DNA from: Siphlonurus alternatus
Lineage: Eukaryota; Arthropoda; Insecta; Ephemeroptera; Siphlonuridae
DNA: 64,000 nt
Direction: 5' to 3'
Assembly: GCA_949825025.1 (NCBI GenBank)
Contig: OX463786.1
Coordinates: forward strand, 11,646,387 to 11,710,386
The translations under genes and the position numbers were made by a program. The number at the start of each line of letters is the position of its first letter. Positions within the stretch are counted from its first letter, which is position 1. Below are positions 1 to 12,900 of this stretch, in pieces. Below the pieces are notes generated by a model, which made no database searches, was not told the DNA's origin, and saw only the letters and a list, made by a program, of their open reading frames with translations.

Positions 1-125
1 TCGTATTTGTACACCTGATATTTTAGGTACTGATAGGGGGTATAGAGGAGAACATTTTAAATTTTTTTCAGAATTTTTGTGAGAGGGATTTTTTTTAACA
101 TTGGTGTGGCGTTGTTACCTTACCC
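1..125. repeat. Arm of a TTAA-flanked MITE, cut by the window edge
   Basis: This stretch matches one arm of the complete piggyBac-like MITE at 9499-9863 (shared segments include CCTGATATTTTA, GAGGAGAACATTTTAAAT and the T-rich tract that follows). It ends at a TTAA at 126-129. Only this arm is inside the window. Confidence 0.7.
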
Positions 126-636
126 TTAATGTATAAGATAATATAATTAATAGTATAATATTATAATTTCTGAATTTTATGAGAAACCAATTAAATAAAG
201 ACTTCCACGTTTCCTTCTTCTTGTGACAAAAATGTACATATATTTTTTTACATACATATAATTGGAGGATTCCGCAGCAATTCGGACTAAGAGTAAATGA
301 TGTAATCATTTTTGCATAGGACTTTCCAGGTATAAAACAATTAACTCTTTGGTTTGCAAAATTTGCTGCTATAGTTAGAATTGTTGTGACACCATCACTG
401 TATTAATTAAACCTGCAAACTTAATAGTTGCCCAATACAGACTAGATTAGGAATAAATAAAATAAATATTCATTAGGAAAATTGCACTTCTTCAGGCTGT
501 GACAATCTCATTTAATGGATGGAATAATCATCAAAAAAGTCACAGTACGTGTAAATTTGGTTCAAATCCAATATATATTTTTGCAAAACTGACCATTTTT
601 TTTTTAAGAATCTATAGCTGCATGTGGCCAGTGACC

Positions 637-824
637 AAGATTACTCTACATAAGGTTTGACGCTCCGCCATCTTGGCGCAGCTTTTGTTAGGGCCTGTGA
701 CGCCACGACCAATCACTGACTGCCACGAAATAGGCTTGAGAGTGACAGTTCTCTCTGATTGGTCCTGCGCGAACTGGACGAAAATGTGAACCTAAGCGTC
801 CAACCTTATATGTAGAGTAATCTT
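637..824. mobile_element. Short palindromic MITE
   Basis: The ends are inverted repeats of about 28 bp (AAGATTACTCTACATAAGGT on the left, its complement at 797-824), with a less AT-rich unpaired middle containing CCAATCA and GATTGG. There is no ORF. It lies just beyond the probable 3' end of nsl1. Confidence 0.75.
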
Positions 825-869
825 AACCAGTAACAATAAGAAATAAATAAAGCAACAATGCAATTAGTT

Positions 870-3693
870 TTATACAGAATTAATCTATATTTATTATTTT
901 TACCATTATATTATTATAATAAGATAGTAGTTACACATCTCACACATCCAGGAAAAATGGTATAGGTACAAGAATTTGATGAGAAACAGAAAATTGATGA
1001 AACAACAATAAAAAACATATACACATTGTATTTTAATTTAATACAATAATAACCAAACACACTAGCTTTTTTTTTCCATAGGTCTATTTTTTCTCAAAAA
1101 AAACATAGCCTATTTTACCAATTTTTAACAATTTCATTTTGTACAAATGTTTTAAATTACAGTATCACCACATTATATCAATATGAAATATAAAAAAGTC
1201 ATAAATTCATAGAGATTCAAATGATTTAAAGACGTAAGTCCACTTAAAGCTTTAAATGACTTGTAAAAACAGAATTGAACTTATTTTATATTAAATTATT
1301 GATAAAAGAAATCACAAAATAGTAATAGTATCCAGACCATTTTTTTTTACCATATCCAAACAGATAATATTTAATTCGACTTCCATGTCAAAGACTTAAA
1401 TTTTGATTTGGTAAAATAGGCTATTAGAAATATTTCTTTTCCTTTTTTCACTAAAAAAAAAAGGCCCGCTATCACTCATTAACTCTTTTTATTTTTTAAT
1501 TCTAAAATGCTTATGATTTATGACAGAATATGTACAAATTAAATATTTACAAGCATAACTCCCTTTGGGATCAATTTAAACATTATTATTTAATATTATG
1601 TGTTATCTTTTTCCAACTTTTAAAGTGATTACTGTAGATAATATACACAATTATAAACAAAGTCCTCCCCCTATATTTTTCCCCCCTCTTGTTTTTTTTT
1701 TTTTGTTTTTTTTTTTTTTTCTTTTTACTTTTCTTTTTAAGCGTATTAATGCTGACGCAATTGTAATAATTAAAATTAAAACAAAAGATCACTCAAAATA
1801 ATAATAATTAAAAAAAAAAGAAATATTAAATATAAATTTTGACCAAAAAAGAAAATTTAACTAACTGTAGATATTATAATATGTCGTCATAATACAGCAT
1901 AAAATTAAAATAATGAAATCAATAAATTAAAATTAAAAAATTGCAATTGTAAATTTTGTAAATTTACATTATATATACAAAAAAGGTATACTGAGATTTC
2001 TTGAAATTACAATTTTTTTTTTTTTGTTAACTAAACAATCGACTTCAAATACCAAAGTTATACTGTTAATTCAACCAAAGTTGGTTGTATAATTATCAAA
2101 CTATATTAATTATTTTATTTTTAATAGGAAAGCAACATATTTCATTATGTTAGTCAAATTTACATCTTTAATTTCTTAATTACCATTGCAAACAACATTT
2201 TTTTTTCCAGTCAATATTTTTGTAATTTTTTTATTACTTGAAATCATTTATTTTATATTAAAACTAAACTAAAAATATGCAAACAAAATTACAAAAAGAA
2301 ACAAAAAAATGCTTGCTATAAAAATTGCCTTTCAATAAAAGAAATCGTGCATTTAATCATTTCAAAGTCCCAAAAAAAAAAAAAAAAAAAAAAAAAGTTT
2401 TAGAGCACTGCATTTTTTTTTTTTTTTTCAAATAGGTGTTTAAATTTTAGTGCAAATGTGAATTACAAAAGAATGAAGTTGTAAGAGACACTAAACAGTG
2501 TAAAACAGTCTGTGAACATTAACAACTTTTGTTTACACAAAAATCACTGCAGTTAAAAAATATGAAAACGTGTATGATGACATAAGAAATATAAAATATT
2601 CAATGTTTCCAATTTATTTCTAAATTTTTTTATTTTAAAAACTTACTTCAATGAATTATTGAATTAATGCGTCTTAAAGTTAATTATTTTATTGAAGTGC
2701 TATTTTTGACTTCATAAATAAAATAAGTCCACAACATCAAAGTATAGTCATATTAATTATTATTTTCAAGAGGTTCACTAATGGACCTTATGCCACTTGT
2801 AAAAAAAAAACGACTATACTTTTATGAAAATCTTTAGGTTCTTTAGCTTCTCAGATGATAATATGGGAAACAAAAAGGCTTAACAATGTAACTTTTTCAT
2901 ACTCTCCATTTAACTTAAAATAAAATCATACAGGCTTCACATCTAGGTTAAAATATAATTCAAAATTTACCTAAAAAAAAAGTTTCTACTGGGGTTATAT
3001 AGTCAAATATTATTCTGACAAATATAATTGATAATCATATCAGAGTAGTTCATTAGATGTTTTTTTATATATATTTTACATACATTTAACTATTAAACGT
3101 TTATGTTTAGCAAAATGTTACAATATAAATCCAATAGAATTACAAATAATAATGAAAAAAAAAAAGACTTCTACTATTTTAAATCAAAATAAAAGATTAA
3201 ATTCAGATACAAATGTTGAATTAAGCTATTACAGTTCTTTTTAAACAGAAATTATTTATATAAAAAAATCATTACTTTGTTAAGATAATAAGTTAAATAG
3301 CAGGAGCGCAAAATGTAATCAATATTATAGATTTTTTTTAAGTTTCAAGCTATACTTTACATTACTATAATAACCAGACTAAAATTTTATAAGAGTAACG
3401 AGGTATCATTTTATACCAGTTTCAAAATAAAAAAGTATGTATTTTGCTTGTTTTTACTATAAACACTTGTCTTAAAAAAACAAACAATATAATCTCATAC
3501 GTTTTTAATTAATGGATTTTGCATGAATTACCTAATTTTACTGGCAATTCATTATTTTAATCATTAGAATTTAATCTGGTTATTGAAAAAAAAAAAAAAA
3601 AGAAAAAAATCTCAAGCTATTTAACTTTTTCTCTGTTTACATAAAAAAGTGATCATTTTGTTACCCCCACAAAGAGGTTACAATTGTTATTTT
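870..3693 (-). other. nsl1: Probable long 3' UTR of nsl1 and 3' flank
   Basis: The 2.8 kb downstream of the nsl1 stop is very AT-rich, with homopolymer runs and no credible ORF. Unlike most of the window it shows no palindromic transposon. A minus-strand AATAAA signal at 890-895 would end a transcript near 870-880, just before the MITE at 637-824. A long 3' UTR is inferred; closer poly(A) signals exist too. Confidence 0.4.
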
Positions 3694-3903
3694 TTACAGT
3701 GTCTTACGGTTAGATCTTGTAACCATGGCACGTGCCAGGGCTGACGAACTTGTTAAACTCGAAGACTGAGGGGTTGTGGTGGTTTGAGGGGGGGTCTCTT
3801 CGGACTCTGCAGTCCATTCGGGGTCCAGTTCCTCGTCTTCCTCAGGAAGGGCGGACTCTGTAGAGTCCGTACCACACGGGGAGCCTGGAGGAGGACTGAC
3901 AGC
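3694..3903 (-). CDS. nsl1: nsl1 last coding exon (16)
   Basis: Encodes an acidic stretch ([11 protein letters not shown]), a Thr/Ser run and the C-terminus [10 protein letters not shown] before TAA. Acceptor CTCCAG after a pyrimidine tract. The frame is continuous with exon 15. Confidence 0.88.
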   Translation of the reverse strand, partial: AVSPPPGSPCGTDSTESALPEEDEELDPEWTAESEETPPQTTTTPQSSSLTSSSALARAMVTRSNRKTL

Positions 3904-6900
3904 CTGGAGGAACAAAGAACAGGTTAGAGACAAGACTATTAAAAATGTTCGACAAATGTAAGCCAGAAGTCGAACGATTTTTGCTGAATTATGATAACTT
4001 TAAGACTTTGCAGATGGTTGAAATCTCTAATATAATTTAATATAAATCTCTCTTCACAGTTTCAAAACTGAACTTAGGAATTCCAGAAAGCTTGCTCTTC
4101 TGATGGTAAGCTTACGTTTGTTGAACTGTAACTACCAGAGATATTCAGAGGCTTTTATAGCCAGAAAATTGAATGAAAGATTAAGAGCTTTACAAGGTCT
4201 GGGTACGATAAAGCCACTGTTACAAATGAAACTTTTGGTCAATATTCTGGTCATAATACAGTACATGGAGTTCTCTAAATACATAGATACATTTCTGAAG
4301 TCTGAACAATGTGAAAGTTACTCCTTCCTGACTAGCTTTTAACATTCAGATTTGTAATTTTGGGAGGGGTAAGAAGAGCACCCAGTTAAATCATCCAAAA
4401 ATAGTTTAGTTAGCTTAGTCTCCATATACTACTTAACGATGCCTATAAAAAGAAGCAACCCTCCTCTCCAATCCCAAAATTTTCTGACATGCCCACAACC
4501 ATACTCAATAAACAACTATTATTATTAACCATAATCTGAAGTAAATGGTCTCAGATATAAAACAAACTATAAGCTCCTGCCTATATTATAAAGAACTTTG
4601 TTTATTTGTTTTTTCCCTTTTCTTTAGGCCAATGTTTGCATTCTCTAGTAAGTCAATAGAAAAAAAAAAAAAATACTGTATTTCTCTTCTGTTTGGCAGT
4701 ATGGAGAGAGAATGTTAATGTGAAAAAGATGCTGCCAGCTCGACTCAAAAGTCAGCAATATAAAAAGTCCCTACCATCGGATTCAAAAAGGTGAATCCCC
4801 TGAATAAGCATATATGTTTCGTAAGAAGAGGGGTACACCTTTTTGGTTCTGATAGTAAATCTTGAACATCTGGGGGGAATTAACAAACAATGACTTTCAG
4901 GTTGTCCAATTTATTTTTTTTTATTTTTTAAAATAAAAAATTGTCAGGTTGTCCAATTTACCAGCTAAAGCAGTTTGGTTTTAACCAAGAATAAATACAG
5001 TCTTTACTGACTTTCTAGAGTCGTTTCAATGCCAAAAAAAAGTGACAAGACTCACCGGACGAGATGCCACGACGTCCCTAGCATGGTACGAGACCTGCCC
5101 ACCAGCCACCATTTGCTGGAAGGTCTCCTCAGTCAGTGGGAACGAACGCAGCTCAAACGGGGGAACCATCTGAACCATCACATGCACCAGTCAGTACAAC
5201 AGTAATAAAATATCAAAAATCTAAAGAAAAAGCCAAGCTACCCTTTTTTTAAAACTGAGATTTTCAGTGGTATTTCATCAAAAATGGCCAACTCTTATGA
5301 TCTCAAAAATGGATTGGCTGCTTTAAACCTGGAAAATTCAACTAAAAAATAAGCAACTCATTTTTGTTTATAAAATGACAACACAACTTATTTTTGTGAT
5401 AGCATGAGTTGGTTGATTTTGAGCACCCCACATAAAATTAGTCATTTTTGACAAATCACCATCCATTTCCTTCACTCAATTACATAACTGTATCATTGTG
5501 GTAGTGAAACAAAGCTTTATAAATTACCGGTATGGCACATAATTATAGAAATCCTTTCTGCAAATCTTGATAATGTAATGATAATGTAAGTGTAGTTTCT
5601 TAAGAGTTTTTTTTTTAGAACTACATAATTGCAAAATAATAAGCTGCATTACAAATTAACCTTCTCAGAACAGAAATTGTCTACACAAAGCTTCAGTAGC
5701 AGAACTGACTGTATGAACACATCATTGAAGGTTAACTCACTTTAAAAAAATGATTGAGAAAAAAAAATAAAAAAATAACACTTGAGAGCTTCAATTTAGC
5801 TAAAAACAGCCCATGTAACAGCTTTGATCAACTACCACAAAAATTTAAGACTAAAGACATCTAAATTAATTTAATTTATTGTTTAAAAAATAAGCAGAAA
5901 GTTGAAATTTAAAGTTCACATGCATGATATTTTAAAAAATCATTACATAATTTGCCAAATCCATAAGCAGCTTACAGAAGGAATACTAAATTCACCTTTT
6001 GCATTTAACTCCAACATTTCCAGAAATACCTAATAGTTGCAAACATAAAAAGAGTACCAGTTGACAACTTATGATTGTTTTTTAGTGAAGTTAAAGAACT
6101 TCTTTCTTCTTTAAGTCAGGGACACAAATTTTGAAAAAATTACTGAATGCACAGATGACTGTCAATACTTAAAAAGAGATACCTGAATTTAATTTTTTAA
6201 ATAAAAATAGAGGAAAATGTTGAACAAATTAAGAGTAATAACAATTTAGTCTTTCTCTTTCCATTACACACTTGTAAAAATTCCTGTTTTATAAAAAAAA
6301 TGTTGTAATCTTACCTCAGGAGGGGGTCCCAGAAGTTCGGGTGAAGGTGGTCGATATGACACAGTTCTCCTACGCATATAGCCGAGGGAAGACAATGCCT
6401 GGGGTGCCGAGAGGGGTTTGCTACCAGAAGTACCTGGCTTGGCCGAGTTTGACTGTCCGTCTTCCAGTAACATGGAGGGGGGAAGGGGCGTGGCACGTGG
6501 GGAGGCCAGTGGGGAATCCCCCACCTCAGTTCCAGCAGTGTTGGGAGACATGGGGTCTGGAACAAGATTAGGTATTGTTAGATATACTATGGAACAATAT
6601 TAGTGTTTATGTTGATAAACTGGAAGTTACGATGCTATTATATAGTTCGTCTTCTAAAATCTCACTTACTGGTAGCCTAAAGTTAGGCTTCAGCTTTGCA
6701 ATAGGCTGTCATTCTTCTCTCCTAAGACACAATGTTTCCCTCAGTTACACTAGGAAATTGCAAGATAGGCGACAAAAAATTATAATTTTCAAACTTTAGG
6801 GCTAATTTTCAACTTGATAAAACACTAAATGAAAATAATAAACTGTATAAGTAATTAACCTTCTCAGAACAGAAATTGTCTACACAAAGCTTCAGTAGCA

Positions 6901-9900
6901 GAACTGACTGTATGAACACATCATTGAAGGTCTAACCAGTTAAACAAAATAAAATTATATTTCCATAAAATTTTTAAAATAATATCCTTTCGGGTGTGGC
7001 TAGGTGTTTAAACCTTTCCAGTAAGAGTTATCTTGGGACTTTTAAGAAGTAGAAAATTAGTTTTACTACTAATTTGGGTGTTTAAGTACTTTGAATCTTA
7101 TTCATATTATGAAAAATGTTTTGTTAATGAAGAGAAACAGGGCAAATTAGCATTAAATTAAAAAAATAATAATTTATAACAACAAATTTTTAAGATAGAT
7201 GTAAACAATGAATTTTATGGATACAACTCCAATATGTACCTGGAGTGTTTGCTCCACTGCTCTCCGCTCTGCTGTCTGTTCTCCTAGCCCGGAGTCCTCG
7301 CGAGGAAGGTTTGGGACTGCGGAACTTCTTTCGCTCCTCCAGCTCCAAAGTCTCGTGCCTCGCCAGGATTGCAGCATCGCTGATGTCCTCCACTTCCCCC
7401 TCTTCGTTGTCGGGGTTACTTCGAACCACTCCGTTCTTGCTGCTGCCCAGTGGCTTGCGAGACACAGACGACACCTCAGCCACCCTCCATCTGGGTGAAG
7501 AGAAAGAAATTAGAGCTTTTTGGTAAACAAATTTTACGTGATCTTCTAAATACATTTAAAATGTTAATCTTACTATGGTGATCTATTTTTTTTATTGGGA
7601 GAAGTCTATGATAACATCTTTGATTGGAAAAAAAAAAAAAAAAAAACAGAATGTCACTTCTACTATTCTCTAGCAAAGCAGTCTCCATTCGAAAAGAGAT
7701 ACAGATATTATTTATTTTAAACTGACAAGACTAATGCTATATTATGACAATTTATTTGTCATTGTATGTACTGCCTGTGGTTAAATAAATCTATTATATT
7801 CTAAATTTTCTGGATTGTATTGTATCAATGAGCGCACGATACACAATAAAAAGTGACTACTACTCTCGGTCATTCATACTCACTTTGGGGTTGGTATCTC
7901 CTTGTACTCTAGTTTCTCTACCCTCGTAAGGGCTGCCATGCTGTAAGGTATCACGATGTTGTCTATGTCGTAAGAGCTTTCTCGCTTACGTCGAGCCCCA
8001 CTCGACTGGCTGGGAGAGGGGGCAGGAAGATCAAGATCACCTTCCAAATAGCCTTCGCTCGAACCCACTGTAAGAGACACAACTAGTTAGTACAGGAATT
8101 AATGAGACAGGGCAAAAATCAATTATATGTAGCTGATCAGTTGCAGTCAATATAGAATAAATTGTTTAGTAAAAATACAGGCACAAATTTTTGAAATCTA
8201 GAATCAAATTTAGTTTATAGACTTTCTGTCTCTGATAAGAAGACACATCTAATACATTTGTGTCTAAGAAACAACAATAAATTATACAAAAGCGGTCCAT
8301 ACATTCAGATAAACTCACTTATCTAGACTAAGCAAATTTAGTTTGCTTAACAATTCAACCTATATTTTTTACTCATTTCAGAAACTCCAAGTAACATAGA
8401 GTGAACAGAACGACACTTACTGCTGTGTCGCTGCAGTCGTCGGTGTCTCTTGTACCTCTCCAGAGGCTCCACCCCACTGTCGGCTGCTGGCCTGCCCCTG
8501 TGTCGCTTCCGTGCCTTTGCCTTACGTCTGATCTCTGCAAGGTACATCACAGTCAGTTGAAGATCATATATTTAATACAGGTAACTCAAGACGATGAGAT
8601 GATGTCCTAGAAATGTAGTTACCAAAAGACTTGAATTTCAACTTTCACTGATAAATAGGACTTATATGAAGATTTTTAAGATAATAGCAGTTCATGAAGG
8701 AAAATAAGTAAGACCTTTTCTTGAAGAAATCTAATACATTTCATCGTGTTTACAATTATAACAACAAAGACAGAAATATCAATTCTTTGATTTCTAACTT
8801 AATGTACTTACTTGCTGAGAGGGCGTTAGCTGTGGAGTTGTTGTTCTTCTTGTGCATGGTGTACTTTCGTCTGGGAGGTGCTGTCAGTGCAGCCAGAGGG
8901 TCTGAGCTGGCTGCAGCTTTGCTCCTCTTGAGACCAAGACCCAGCCTGGCCAGCCCTCGCTGTCTCAGTTGGGTCTGCTGCCAAGATGGCTGCCGAAGTT
9001 GTGCTGCCATGTGCAACCCTCGGCTTATATCTGCAGAGAGAATTATATTTGAGATGAAAATACACTTCACAAAATAATTTTGAAACATCAATTTACTGTA
9101 TGAAAATACTCTGTAATTTCTATTTTTTTTTTTTTTTTTTATTTGAGCTGGTCAATAAAGACAATATAAGGTTATACAGTTCTACTGTTGCTCTAAAGAA
9201 TAAGGATAATAAAAAATCAGGTAAACCCAACCGCAATTCTTTTGTTGTCTTTTTTAAAAAAAGAAAAAAAAAAAAAAAAAATCAATAAAACCTAACCTAA
9301 TTAAACAATGCAAACTAACTTTCTTAAAAAGCTGTCTCTTAGAGATCCCCACTCTCTATCAGAATTTGGAATGTTTTTCAATTTATAAGAGAATACATCA
9401 TGATTTAAATCAACCTTCTCAGAACAGAAATTGTCAACACAAAGCTTCAGTAGCAGAACTGACTGTATGAACACATCATTGAAGGTTAAATCAGTTAAGG
9501 TAGAGATAATACGCATCAGCTGGCCCAATGCTAAAAAAATCCCATTCATAAAAATTATGAAAAAAATTTAAAATGTTCTCCTCTACATCCCCTATCAGTA
9601 GGTAAAATATCAAGTATACAAAAACGAGCTAGTTTTCGAGTTATTAATTTTTAAAGTTGACTAATTTAACATGGAAGTTCCATTTCTCCATGTTAAATTA
9701 GTCAACTTTAAAAATTAATAACTCGAAAACTAGCTCGTTTTTGTATACCTGATATTTTACCTACTGATAGGGGATGTAGAGGAGAACATTTTAAATTTTT
9801 TTCATAATTTTTATGAATGGGATTTTTTTAGCATTGGGCCAGCTGATCCGTATTATCTCTACCTTAAATAAAATTGTATTTTTGAAAGCAGCAGGTCCCA

Positions 9901-12900
9901 AAATTACTCATCAATAATGCACAATATTACTCCATGCAGTTGAGTTGTCAAATACTACACAACATTCCATGAGGGAGGATGAAATGATGAAGTGTAACTT
10001 TCGCTTGCTTACCAGCTGATGCTGAAAGTGAAGCGTGAACCGCCGGGTCCAGTCTGGCTGCTCTCTCCCGGCAACTTTCCCTACTGGCCAGCTCTCGGCC
10101 TGTCGTTGTACCAACTACCGTAGCTCGCTTCGAGAAGCACAAGATGCAGGGCATGGTGAAGGAGTCTCTACAGCACGGGGGCTGATTGTGTGACGGGAAA
10201 CACCTGGGGAAGGCATCACAATAAAAATAAACATCCTGGAAATTAGTTTGGAACAATATTCTAACAAAATATTTGTTTTTCAACTAGCTGTTTTATTTTC
10301 CTACGTACTTCATTGTCTTCAATGCATAAAAGGAACAGCTGGTTGAAAAAACAAGTAAAAAAACAGAAAATAGAACCTAATACTTATTAAAGAACGATGA
10401 CAATTGTGCAAAATATCTATTCATGTATTTTATTTAATGTGGAATAACTATTTTTGAATCCTTATTACATCTTTACTACCATCTGCAGCATTACTATCAA
10501 GTCAATCTACCCTAGTTCTAGAGTCTACCACGAGAGGCAGCTCAATCGTTACTTGCTCCTACATGCATACTGCCACCTCACCTCTTGCCAGACTTGGGCA
10601 GCATCACTCCTGGCACCACCAACTTTCTCCTCTTGAACTCACTAAGGTCGAGGGGTCGCGTTCTGCACGCTGAGTCCATTTCCCCCTCTCCTGCGTTGCT
10701 GGCTGCTGCCTCGGCATGAAAACCGTTCACCACTAGAGAACTCTCTTCTCCTGAGACACAACAGTTCTCTCGGTTACACTTTGCAAGATAGATGACGACA
10801 AATTATAATTTCTAAACTTTACTGCTATTTTTTTAACTCAATAAAACATTAAAGAACTAAAAGCTGCATAACAAATCAACCTTCTCAGAACAGAAATTGT
10901 CTACACAAAGCTTCAGTAGCAGAACTGACTGTATGAACACATCATTGAAGGTCAAATTACTCTCCATCAATAGTGCACAATATTACTCTTAATTAGTTGA
11001 GCTGACAGATATGAAGAATCAGAACAAAATTAGAATTAAAATAACTTTGAACACATTAAGATTAGAAGATAATAAAGGACAAAGAATTCAACACAAATTT
11101 ATCCTAAACATGGTACTAAAATAAAATATATCTTAAATCTGTTGCAAACAAATCTATTCTTACAAATTTAGCCACTATTTTTTTTTTTTTTTTTTAAAGT
11201 AGAACTCAATAACCCAGGGTAAATTTTCAATATAAAATTACAAAAGATGCTTCTTTCTATAAGAAAATATCAAAATAGACATAAGCCAAACTGACCTGGT
11301 CTTGGCTGCTTGGTACTTGGAGGGTCCAGTAGTCTAATGGCTCCTTTGTTTGCTCTCAGCTGTCTGTGACACTCTGAGTACTGACGTATCCGGTATTCGA
11401 GGTCAGAAATGTTGGCCTGGAGCCACGTCCAGCGACCGACGACAGACGCTCGCTCTCTCGCAAACCTCCACGCAGCACGCTTACAACTGCAGACATAGCA
11501 AAGTGTCAGTCATTTTATTTTGGGGTAATCAATGCATTATTTCTTATGTATGTTCCACACTTTTCCTATTAACGTTGTGCTCCTCTCTGAATTGTTCTAT
11601 TTGAACAGATTTTAGAAAATTTATTCATGAAATTAACTTGATGTTAACAATAAATAAGCTGCATAACAAATTGACCTTCTCAGAACAGTAATTGTCTACA
11701 CAAAGCTTCAGTAGCAGAACTGACTGTATGAACCCATCATTGAAGGTCTTGTTTTTTAATGATAAAATTTAAATTAAAAAAGCTCATAGAGTTTGCTGAT
11801 TAAGCCCTCTGGAGGCGTTAAGCAGTATCCTTTTATTAACAAGTGTCGCCTTCAGGGGGTATGGCTGGTACTGTTAAATAGTTTTTTAAAAATCGTTTCT
11901 GGTTTCAGAAAAAACTAAAATAAATTCAAAATAACACAATTTTTTATCTTCTATTCATTTTTTCAATAAAATTTTTTAATTAATGCCAACTGCACATTAC
12001 TTCAAAGGATTCTTTGCAGTTTTAAATACAATATTTTCCCCCCCACCCCATTTTTCTCTCTCTATACTCACATAGGTGCTGTTCCCGTGTGGTTATTGTT
12101 GAAGCCTGCCGCTTCATCGCAGGAGTCTCCCCCACTGCTCGAGGCGGTCACGTCAGAGTCGAAAGTTCCCTCGACGTGCCTCAGTCTGAACTGGAGGGCC
12201 GAAGAACCGTCTCTCAACGTGGAAGCCTGGTCGGGACTGAGGGCCTGGGCAAGACCCGTGCCGAGAGGAGGACCACCACTGATCTTCTTGACGAGAGAGA
12301 CGAGCGCAGCCGCAGACATGCTGGAACATTCACCAGAACTGTTAGCCATTACAACTGTGGCTAACGAAACAGACTGTAAAAGTTAAGAATTAGCATGGTA
12401 GTATCATGATAGCAAGTAGTAATTAAGAGTTGGATTGATAAGGGGTTTAGAGACTTCATACACAATACTGATAATTGTGAGATCATTTCAGGGAAGTTTC
12501 AATATTGGTATAGCGGTGGCCTGCAATTCTTTTGTGAAAATCTTGGAGGAGATGCTCAAAGCTTGACAAAGCCAGCAAACAGCAGCAACCATTCACATCT
12601 GATAAAAGGTGGAAAAACCCTGACTTTAAAAATGCAGAATAGCCCCAGGCACAGGTCATTGTCATCATAATAGACTGTGGACCTGTCAACCCTCGTCATT
12701 TGCAAAGACAATGGAGCCTGGGGCTATGCACTACTATTCTGCATTTTTTTAAGTCAGGGTACACCTTTACACCAAGATTTTTGAAAAAGAATTTTAATGG
12801 CTTATATTGGTTCAGAATTCAAATAACAAAATGAGGGCTTAAGAAAAGAAGTTAAGAAATTGGAATACAACACATATTGTACTGTATATGCATATCATCT

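Noticed and set aside
6264..7555. Plus-strand frames opposite nsl1 exons 13 and 14
   Set aside because: Opposite-strand shadows of GC-richer coding exons; no splice structure or family match.
9301..9549. Protein frame through the repeat ([18 protein letters not shown])
   Set aside because: The frame is open by chance across the snoRNA in some copies; it lacks splice sites, and flanks encode nothing constant.
12483..12689. 68-codon minus-strand frame in nsl1 intron 5
   Set aside because: Overlaps a hairpin repeat; the nsl1 frame joins without it.
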